The notes beneath the pieces were generated by a model. It worked only from the letters and a program-made list of their open reading frames with translations. It searched no databases and had not been told where the DNA came from. The translations under genes and the position numbers were made by a program. From Nitrosospira multiformis (lineage in GTDB: Bacteria; Pseudomonadota; Gammaproteobacteria; Burkholderiales; Nitrosomonadaceae), in assembly GCF_003050865.1 (NCBI RefSeq), contig NZ_QAOK01000002.1, positions 124,001 through 188,000 on the forward strand: DNA of 64,000 nt, read 5' to 3'. Of the stretch, positions 55,461 to 64,000 are shown in pieces; position 1 is the stretch's first letter, and each line of letters opens with the position of its first letter.

Positions 55461-57257
55461 ATGATTTCACAATCATTCATTCAGGAACTGCTCGACCGGA
55501 CAGACATTGTCGATGTCATCGAGCGCGACGTGCCCCTCAGGAGAGCGGGCGCGAACTACAGCGCCTGCTGCCCGTTTCATAGTGAAAAAACCCCCTCCTT
55601 CACGGTAAGCCCCACCAAGCAGTTTTATCATTGTTTCGGTTGCGGCGCCCACGGTAATGCCATTGGTTTCGTGATGGAGTACGGCGGCATGCACTTCGTG
55701 GAGGCTGTGAATGAACTTGCAGCCCGAGTCGGGCTCCAGGTCCCTGCGCAACAAGCTGAAACGGGGCCAGGGTCTCAATCGAATTCTGCACAGGCAAAGC
55801 CGCAAGGAACAGATGGAACAGATGGAACAGAACACTCCCCGGGTGCGTTGCTTGAGGCAATGAAGGTTGCCGCGAGTTTTTACCGGGAGCAACTCAAGCT
55901 TTCGAAAAATGCGATCGACTATCTGAAGCAGCGCGGCCTGACGGGCGCAACCGCTGCGCGTTTTGGCATCGGATATGCTCCCGCAGGCTGGCAGAACCTG
56001 CACGCTCCATTCTCCGGGCAGCCGGAGAATGCCAGGAAACGCCTGCTGGTACAGGCCGGGTTGAGGGTCGAGGGCGACGGGGGCAAGTGTTATGACCGGT
56101 TTCGCGATCGCATCATGTTTCCCATCGTCAATCTCAAAGGGATGATTGTCGGATTTGGTGGCAGAGTGCTGGAGAAGGGGGAGCCCAAGTATCTCAATTC
56201 CCCGGAAACGCCTCTATTTCAGAAAGGCCGCGAACTCTACAATCTCTTTGGCGCCCGGCGTGCGATCCGGGAAGCGGGAAAGGTTATCGTAGTGGAGGGC
56301 TACATGGATGTAGTGGCTCTTTCCCAGCATGGAATCGAATACGCGGTGGCTACCCTGGGCACTGCCACCACGCCTTACCATATCCAGAAGCTGCTGCGGC
56401 AGACGGATAATATCGTCTTTTGCTTTGATGCAGACAGTGCTGGAAAAAAAGCGGCCTGGCGCGCCCTGGAGGACAGCCTCGCACAGCTTGCCGACGGCAA
56501 GAGCATCAGTTTTCTTTTTCTGCCAGAGGGGGAGGATCCTGACAGTTACATCCGCAACCATGGCAGGAGCGCCTTCGAAAAGCTGCTTGAGCAAACATTG
56601 CCCCTATCTGTTTTTCTTTTCAGGGAACTGTCGGCGCGAGCCGACCTCAAAAGTAGCGAGGGCCGTGCCAAGCTGGTGCAGGATGTCAAACCCTTGCTGG
56701 CGCGAATCACTGCACCCGGGCTTGCATTGATGCTGGTGAAGCGATTGACGGAGATCAGTGGTCTGAGCGAACGGGAGTTGGAGAGTATTTTGAAGATCAG
56801 ACGGGTTACCGCTTTTCCGGTCCGCGAAAAGCCTTCCCGTCCGCAGCCTGTTTCTCCCTACGAATGGCTGCTTCAGGTATTGTTGTACCACCCTGTCTAT
56901 ATCCAGAAGCTTGACAGGGAACTGCTTGCGTATGACCAGAAATATGAGAAAGAAGTAGCAGCGTTGGCCGCGCTCGTTGAATTTATCGACGCCCACCCCC
57001 ACATGGGAGAAGGTACGTCGATACCTTTGATGGTTGTTTATTTTCGCGATAGTCCTCATCGGGCGCTCCTTGAGCAGGCGGCAAGCAAAACACTTGGCTG
57101 GGACGGCGAGATCGACCTGGAAGCGGAATTTGCCGGAGCGATGGCGCGATTACATGAGATGAAACGCAAGCAACGCATGGCAGTGCTGCACAATAAATCC
57201 CTGAGCGCCCTTACCCTTGAGGAAAGGCAGGAGCTTCAGCGAATGGCGATGCCGTGA
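55461..57257 (+). CDS. dnaG: DNA primase
   Basis: A 598-residue primase that lays RNA primers at the replication fork. The N-terminal CHC2 zinc finger is in CCPFHSEKTPSFTVSPTKQ followed by FYHCFGCGAHG; the TOPRIM core has VVEGYMDVVALSQHG and CFDADSAGKKAAWRAL; a C-terminal helicase-interaction domain follows. A linker rich in Gln/Thr (about residues 105-130, with repeated DGT) separates zinc finger and core. Belongs to the rpsU-yqeY-dnaG-rpoD cluster. Confidence 0.96.
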   Translation: MISQSFIQELLDRTDIVDVIERDVPLRRAGANYSACCPFHSEKTPSFTVSPTKQFYHCFGCGAHGNAIGFVMEYGGMHFVEAVNELAARVGLQVPAQQAETGPGSQSNSAQAKPQGTDGTDGTEHSPGALLEAMKVAASFYREQLKLSKNAIDYLKQRGLTGATAARFGIGYAPAGWQNLHAPFSGQPENARKRLLVQAGLRVEGDGGKCYDRFRDRIMFPIVNLKGMIVGFGGRVLEKGEPKYLNSPETPLFQKGRELYNLFGARRAIREAGKVIVVEGYMDVVALSQHGIEYAVATLGTATTPYHIQKLLRQTDNIVFCFDADSAGKKAAWRALEDSLAQLADGKSISFLFLPEGEDPDSYIRNHGRSAFEKLLEQTLPLSVFLFRELSARADLKSSEGRAKLVQDVKPLLARITAPGLALMLVKRLTEISGLSERELESILKIRRVTAFPVREKPSRPQPVSPYEWLLQVLLYHPVYIQKLDRELLAYDQKYEKEVAALAALVEFIDAHPHMGEGTSIPLMVVYFRDSPHRALLEQAASKTLGWDGEIDLEAEFAGAMARLHEMKRKQRMAVLHNKSLSALTLEERQELQRMAMP

Positions 57258-57439
57258 AGCAGAACTGCCAGCTGTGGCATGAATGCGAGCATGTTCTGAT
57301 ATAATGGAAAAATTTTACTTTTCAACGGAAAGAACTCGGAAAAGAACGTGGTCAAACCCGGGCACAAGTCCAAGCAGCGGTAAAAGCAAAGACGGCTGTG
57401 TCTGCCGAAGTTTCGGGTCAACCTGAGGGCGAGGTTCGG

Positions 57440-59560
<2,121 letters not shown>

Positions 59561-59617
59561 TCAGCCTTCAGTTATCCAGTTCAATACAGTTCCAGGTTAA
59601 GTTAAAAGTTGCAGAAG

Positions 59618-59694
<77 letters not shown>

Positions 59695-59708
59695 TAAATA
59701 CAAAGGCA

Positions 59709-59738
59709 AAGGCTTACAATTATTATTGTGAGCCTTTT
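59709..59738 (+). terminator. Intrinsic terminator after the tRNA gene
   Basis: Arms aaggcttacaat and attgtgagcctt (one G-U pair) with a four-base loop, then a T-rich tail. Confidence 0.85.
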
Positions 59739-59865
59739 CTTTTTGAGGGGCACTAGAGGGACACTAAGTCGGAAAAAATTGCAGCTACCTTTAGCAAAAA
59801 GAACAGGTTGAATGCCAAAATCGGCATAATGCTTAAACTTCTGCCGGGCCCGCTCGATTGAAGCC

Positions 59866-60735
59866 TTACGCGCCATGACGCAAATGATTCCGGAGGTACT
59901 TGTCAAATAGCCGCTGCACCTCTGTAGTGGGCAAACTATCTTCGGGCAGCTCTTCTCCATGGGACAAGCGATCACGAACGTCTTTCAGCTTACGAAAGGT
60001 CTTTATCTCTTCGGGCTTACTCTCGTCATCGAGAAACATCGAAATGACCGCGAACTTGTCTGCTAGATTGTGCTTTCCTCCCATTACTAACATGATGCGG
60101 TCGAGGTACGCGTGGAGTCCGGGGGCTTGGCTCACCTTCCGCAGTTCCGCTGCGAGAAGCTCATGATAGACAGGAAAGATCTTACCGACCAGGATTTCGA
60201 GTGATGACCAAGCGGCGATGAAGGAGCGATAATTGTCGGTAGCTTGATTGAGCGATTGCGTATAGAGGCGAGCGACTCGTTCGAGGTTGCCAGCCTTCAT
60301 AATAAGCGAAATGTCTTCTGACACTCTCTCAAGTTCAGCTTTGTTCAGGGGAGAGGACACGTACATTCCAACTGATCCTCCCTCGATAGAGAAGGAATGG
60401 ACAATTTCTCCATTGAGGGTAGTTAAGTAGCTGCCTTCCGCAAGGGAGCGGAATTTATAGTCTCTCCTGCCGCCCAACCGCAACGCGGTTAGGACGCCCG
60501 ACATTTGGGGAAGGATGCGTGTGCGCAGCCCCTTTTTGTCGAATGCGTCAAAGCACAGCAGCAAATCGCCAATGGCGCGGGCATCTTGCGGGATCGACGC
60601 GCTGACATCGCCTTTGACCTGGATAACTACTACCCCGTCTGTTCCTGCAGAATCCAGGCGCTGTTTTTCAATCTCCGCAATTTGGTCCGCGAGATTGCGG
60701 TGAAATTCTTCGTCCAGCGGTTCGCGAACAATCAA
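59866..60735 (-). CDS. HEPN-domain-like protein of unknown function
   Basis: About 289 residues if it begins at the TTG at 60735. The N-terminal half (LIVREPLDEEFHRNLADQIA) is an unknown alpha/beta region; the C-terminal half is helical and ends KLKDVRDRLSHGEELPED, with the R-x4-H pattern of HEPN ribonuclease-type domains. No ATG or GTG is present where homologous text begins, and the start abuts the start of the SRAP gene on the other strand (60739), so the 5' end may have been lost in a rearrangement. The open frame extends further upstream only as antisense of the SRAP gene. Confidence 0.6.
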   Translation of the reverse strand: MIVREPLDEEFHRNLADQIAEIEKQRLDSAGTDGVVVIQVKGDVSASIPQDARAIGDLLLCFDAFDKKGLRTRILPQMSGVLTALRLGGRRDYKFRSLAEGSYLTTLNGEIVHSFSIEGGSVGMYVSSPLNKAELERVSEDISLIMKAGNLERVARLYTQSLNQATDNYRSFIAAWSSLEILVGKIFPVYHELLAAELRKVSQAPGLHAYLDRIMLVMGGKHNLADKFAVISMFLDDESKPEEIKTFRKLKDVRDRLSHGEELPEDSLPTTEVQRLFDKYLRNHLRHGA

Positions 60736-60738
60736 GAC

Positions 60739-61440
60739 ATGTGCGGACGTTTTGAGCAATCGGAAACACCCGGATATTACGCCCGAGCCTTGGGCGCGGA
60801 TACGCATGGCCTTGAGTGGCAGGGCGGAGATAACATCCCCAAATACAACGTCAGCCCCGGCAGTTCTCCGCTGATGCTGCACAGGCTGCAGGGAACACTT
60901 CATTCCGATTACGTCATCTGGGGCTACCGCACCCCGAAGGAGGCGGAAGAGAAGAAGCGGCCCTGGATCAATGCCAGGGTGGAGAAAGCGCTGACCGGGC
61001 GCTATTTCCGGCATATGTTCCAGGAGGGGAGGGTCATCATTCCCGGAGGTGGCTGGTTCGAGTGGACACTTGAGCAGGGCAGGAAGCAGCCCTGGTACAT
61101 CACCCGGAAGGACAGGGCGCCCATTTTCATGGCGGGGATCACCAACTTCAGGCCGGGCATCCAGCAGGTCGTTGAAGTCGGATTTGTCATTGTCACCGAA
61201 GACTCGGGCAGCGGTATGGTAGACATCCATGATCGCAGGCCCGTCGTGCTGGAGCCCGAGGATGCCTGGCGCTGGATGGACCCGGAGACACCAGTCGAGG
61301 AAGCGGCCCACATTGCCCAAAGCCGGTCGTTGCCAAGCGAGGAATTCATGTGGTGGCGCGTGAGCCGGGAGGTGAACCGGGCGGATCCGGGTAATAACGG
61401 GAAGCACCTGCTTGCACCGATAAATTGCGAGGGAAATTGA
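60739..61440 (+). CDS. yedK: SOS response-associated peptidase-like (SRAP/YedK) protein
   Basis: A 233-residue SRAP protein. Cys2 in MCGRFEQSE forms the thiazolidine bond to abasic sites in single-stranded DNA; the conserved NVSPGSSP asparagine, WGYRTP, INARVEKAL with the conserved Asn-Ala-Arg, EGRVIIPGGGWFEW with catalytic glutamate, and VDIHDRRPVVL with the active His are all present. It shields abasic sites during replication. Start fixed by the required Met-Cys. Head to head with the HEPN-like gene. Confidence 0.93.
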   Translation: MCGRFEQSETPGYYARALGADTHGLEWQGGDNIPKYNVSPGSSPLMLHRLQGTLHSDYVIWGYRTPKEAEEKKRPWINARVEKALTGRYFRHMFQEGRVIIPGGGWFEWTLEQGRKQPWYITRKDRAPIFMAGITNFRPGIQQVVEVGFVIVTEDSGSGMVDIHDRRPVVLEPEDAWRWMDPETPVEEAAHIAQSRSLPSEEFMWWRVSREVNRADPGNNGKHLLAPINCEGN

Positions 61441-61795
61441 GTGCTCCAGCCCATGAAAAAGCCCTTGCGTGGATTACGATACAAGGGCTGAAATTGCCAC
61501 GCCGTACTCCCGAAGTTACGGTCGCCCCGGCATCAGAAATCGTACCGGGCGGGATGGTTCAATCCTCCAACAGCCTTAAGAAGCTGTACGCAAGAGCTTG
61601 CCGATCAATGTACCAAAAGAGGGTGGCGGTGTAAATCGACCTGCTTATCTACCTGCCTGACTGAGCTTCCTGGCCGGGCACCACCTTCATGAGTTGATCT
61701 GTCCCACTCTCGTATTGTCCGAGCTATCGAACAATGGCAAGTAGCAAGCGGCGCAAATAAAGGTCTCTGATGCTTTTGGGAGAACGTCTGTACAG
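61441..61795. other. Intergenic region between the SRAP and TPR genes
   Basis: About 355 bases without a supported gene. A hairpin with arms agcccttg and caagggct (61460-61489) is followed on the minus strand by TTTTT and may terminate the TPR transcript or act for both genes. The rest holds short open frames of no recognisable kind. Confidence 0.5.
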
Positions 61796-63433
61796 TTACC
61801 TCCCAAGTATCCGCTTAGCCTCGACTATCTCGGAGCGTGGGCCGTCAGCGTGCTTGGTCAACTCAACCAGCTGCTCCGAGTAGTGAACGGCCTTCTGCTC
61901 ATTGCCCGCTCGCTTTGCATTTTGAGCTGCTCCCGCGAGCGCGCGATATCGATTGGGCTGTTGCTCAAGGACTTTTTCGAATTCAGCGAGAGCATCAGCC
62001 GGTTTATGGTCACGTTCAAGTGTCGTCGCCAACATCTCTCGCGCCGGAACGATCGCCCCAGGCGTGACGACGTTCTTTGCACTCGCGTCTTCACGCTCTG
62101 CCGCTCGGCGCAGTATTGCGATACCCTCATCGCGTTTGTCTTGCGCAAAGGCTGCCAGTCCGCGTACTACCTCGGCCTGGATATCGATCTGATCGGCCCA
62201 GTAGTTTAATTTCATAGCCGCCGCTGCATCGCGAAGTTCGATCAACCGCTTCGCCTCGAGGTTTGCCTTAGCCGGCTCTCCACTCATCGCTGAACCAATA
62301 CCGCGGGCGAAGGCATTGACCGCTTCAGCCTGCGGATACTTCTTCCATGGGTAGGTATCCCGGGAATACAACGGCAAATTCGCTGCCTCCTGCCAGGCTC
62401 CGCGTTCAAGTGCGATCCTTGCGGGGATAGCAGCGTACGGATACGCGACCCCAAGCATGTCGATTCCATGTCTCGCTTGCTCTTGCTCCATGACTTTTTG
62501 CGCCGCGAGATCCTGCCCTAACTGCAGGTGGGCATATACCATGTAGTCGGACGCATGATGCCCGTCGTGGGTGATCGAGTCATCAGCCGTTGCGGCAGCA
62601 CGACGGTTTGTATCAATCGACTCTTGCCAAAGGCCTGTGAGGGTGAAGATGTGCGATGGCATGTGCAAGGCGTGAGGCGCGTCCGGGGCAATTTTCGCGT
62701 ACTTCCTCGCAGCGTGGATCCCACTCTTGGCCAACGGTGGATAGTCATAACTGTGAATCAGATAGTGCGCCACTCCAGGATGGTTCGGTTCCCGGGCAAA
62801 GATTGGCTCGAGCAGCTTGGCGGCGTGCAATTGATTGCTATAGGTCTTGTCAGTGGGATCGAAGTTCCTCGAGAGAATGAGCGCATACAACACGGTTGCC
62901 TCACTGTCTTCGGGGTTTCGTTGCGCCAGTTGCGCCATCGCTTTTTCGAAGGCATCAGCCCTTTCTCGATAGTTCGCGTTGTTCAGGCCTTTAAAGAATA
63001 TTTCGAGCGCATCGACATAGTCACGCTCTCGCTGAGTCTTGAGCCCGGCCTTACGCGCGGCATCGAGTAATATCGGCCCCTCAGTCATTGCTTTTTCTGA
63101 CAAGGTGACTGGCCAGGCAAACGAGTTATCGAGAGTCGCGAGTGCTTTTACCCAATGAGCCATGCCACAGGTGGGGTCGGCCTTGAGTACGTCGTCAGCC
63201 GTTGCAATGGCACGCTGCCACTGAAAAGAGTGGTAGTAGGCCATTGCCACATTAAACCTGGCTTGTGCCGCAGCGTTGCACTCCACTTTGAAATGCACAT
63301 CGCCAATCCGGGGTTTATGTGAACCCTCGTCATCCGCTCGCGCAACTTGAGTCAATGCCAGTGCCAAGAGCGTCGATACTAATACTGTAGCGCTTTTCCT
63401 CATGAATTTGATTCCAGCCGCCTTGGGTATCAT
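61796..63433 (-). CDS. Exported TPR-repeat protein
   Basis: A 545-residue protein. A signal peptide lies after a short head (RKSATVLVSTLLALALTQVA, cut near ARA). The mature protein consists of helical TPR-like repeats, such as ARFNVAMAYYHSFQWQRAI, and at the end ADALAEFEKVLEQQPNRYRA. HMPSHIFTLTGLWQESI with conserved histidines resembles a family of uncharacterised TPR proteins. Its ATG overlaps the upstream gene's stop by four bases (ATGA), which fixes the start and shows coupling to the PD40 protein. Confidence 0.75.
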   Translation of the reverse strand: MIPKAAGIKFMRKSATVLVSTLLALALTQVARADDEGSHKPRIGDVHFKVECNAAAQARFNVAMAYYHSFQWQRAIATADDVLKADPTCGMAHWVKALATLDNSFAWPVTLSEKAMTEGPILLDAARKAGLKTQRERDYVDALEIFFKGLNNANYRERADAFEKAMAQLAQRNPEDSEATVLYALILSRNFDPTDKTYSNQLHAAKLLEPIFAREPNHPGVAHYLIHSYDYPPLAKSGIHAARKYAKIAPDAPHALHMPSHIFTLTGLWQESIDTNRRAAATADDSITHDGHHASDYMVYAHLQLGQDLAAQKVMEQEQARHGIDMLGVAYPYAAIPARIALERGAWQEAANLPLYSRDTYPWKKYPQAEAVNAFARGIGSAMSGEPAKANLEAKRLIELRDAAAAMKLNYWADQIDIQAEVVRGLAAFAQDKRDEGIAILRRAAEREDASAKNVVTPGAIVPAREMLATTLERDHKPADALAEFEKVLEQQPNRYRALAGAAQNAKRAGNEQKAVHYSEQLVELTKHADGPRSEIVEAKRILGR

Positions 63434-64000
63434 TTTCTGGTTTTGGCAAGTAAATTAGGTGGTGGCCCAATGGGGTCGAATTTTTTCAATAAGGGAATAT
63501 CCTCTTTGCTTATCCAGCGGATATCCGTATCAAATGTGTTGTGAGGTCCCCAACTGCCGGTAAATTTCTTACCATCAGGCGTGAAAGTCCAACACATTTC
63601 TTCACCTGAGGTATTGATGACATCACCGAGATTGATCGGTTTCTGCCATTCTCCATTGGCATCCTGACGTGAGATCCACATATCGTGCCCACCTCGGGAA
63701 TCCGGATCAACCTGTGTACTGGTGACGACCATGCTTTTGCCATCCTTTGACACCCCGGTCCAGTGCATATGGTCACGCTGTGGAGAATTGATTTTCGCGC
63801 CCAGGCTCACCGGTTTCTGCCACACCCCCTCTTTTTTCTCCACTTTCCAGATATCACTCTCTTGCGTGACTCCCGGCTGGCTGTAATTGAAATAAATCAG
63901 GCTGTCGGAAACAATAATCGGACAATGTTCCTCCCCAGTTGGGGTATTGATACTGGGAAGTTCCGGAACATCGTTCCAGTTTCTGGCCGACTGCCATACA
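63430..64000 (-). CDS. PD40/WD40-like beta-propeller protein, 5' end outside the window
   Basis: The visible 189 residues are the C-terminal part of a protein with PD40-type repeats: INTPTGEEHCPIIVSDSLIY, MHWTGVSKDGKSMVVTS and EEMCWTFTPDGKKFTGSWGP. Such propellers act in the periplasm as binding or peptidase accessory domains; the start and any signal lie beyond 64000. It is coupled to the TPR gene by a four-base overlap, so the two products probably act together. Confidence 0.7.
   Translation of the reverse strand, partial: VWQSARNWNDVPELPSINTPTGEEHCPIIVSDSLIYFNYSQPGVTQESDIWKVEKKEGVWQKPVSLGAKINSPQRDHMHWTGVSKDGKSMVVTSTQVDPDSRGGHDMWISRQDANGEWQKPINLGDVINTSGEEMCWTFTPDGKKFTGSWGPHNTFDTDIRWISKEDIPLLKKFDPIGPPPNLLAKTRK

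Noticed and set aside
60736-61407. Upstream extension of the HEPN-like frame to 61407
   Set aside because: This part is antisense to the SRAP gene, whose catalytic motifs are intact; the extension reads as arginine/proline-rich shadow text.
61425-61634. Short plus-strand frame after the SRAP gene
   Set aside because: No ribosome binding site, overlaps a hairpin, and no recognisable family.

Overview
The window comes from the chromosome of a betaproteobacterium. The housekeeping genes, their order and the protein sequences fit an ammonia oxidiser of the Nitrosomonadaceae, most likely Nitrosospira; this placement is inference from recognised proteins and was not tested by a search. Conserved blocks include rpmE-rho-trxA, glnS/birA-coaX-engB-hemB, cysE-cysK, aroA-cmk-rpsA-ihfB-lapA-pyrF, and the macromolecular synthesis cluster tsaD/rpsU-yqeY-dnaG-rpoD followed by a CAU-anticodon tRNA.

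Layout. 1-3.1 kb is a decayed edge: a frameshifted sodium-dependent transporter, a cupin, two small envelope proteins and a TnpB transposase scrap. 3.6-11.6 kb holds lon, an intradiol dioxygenase, an acetyltransferase, pyrophosphatase, two hydrolases, a glycerophosphodiesterase and a VOC protein. 11.8-16.0 kb holds rpmE, rho, trxA and glnS. 34.1-59.7 kb is core chromosome again: coaX, engB, hemB, PBP1a, cysteine synthesis, aroA to pyrF, folB, plsY, tsaD and rpsU to rpoD. 59.7-64 kb is accessory: a HEPN-like protein head to head with an SRAP protein, then a TPR and a PD40 protein.

The main feature is 16.2-34.1 kb. Two copies of the biotin protein ligase gene birA, forming 990-bp direct repeats with about 22 differences and no indels, flank about 15.9 kb that reads as a whole integrated plasmid. 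It has a TrfA-like replication initiator with eight iterons, ParA and a small partner embedded in CATG-rich repeats, a MobC/MobA relaxosome with a candidate oriT, a VirD4/TraG coupling protein but no type IV channel genes, ParDE, a broken ArdC, a serine recombinase touching the right birA copy, and cargo. The structure fits a single crossover between a birA-carrying circle and the chromosome. The chromosomal birA-coaX-engB run is now read from the right-hand copy, whose upstream DNA belongs to the element.

The cargo beside the left birA contains the most unusual gene: a 123-residue avidin-family protein with no signal peptide that keeps most biotin-contact residues of streptavidin (N9, S13, Y31, T33, W70, W84, W109, D117). 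A probable cytoplasmic biotin-binding protein therefore sits between two biotin ligase genes on a mobilisable replicon. A small internally duplicated protein lies just upstream of it. A three-gene secreted cluster (PEP-CTERM protein, calcium-motif protein, serine hydrolase) completes this cargo, and an 11-repeat MORN protein sits at the other end of the element.
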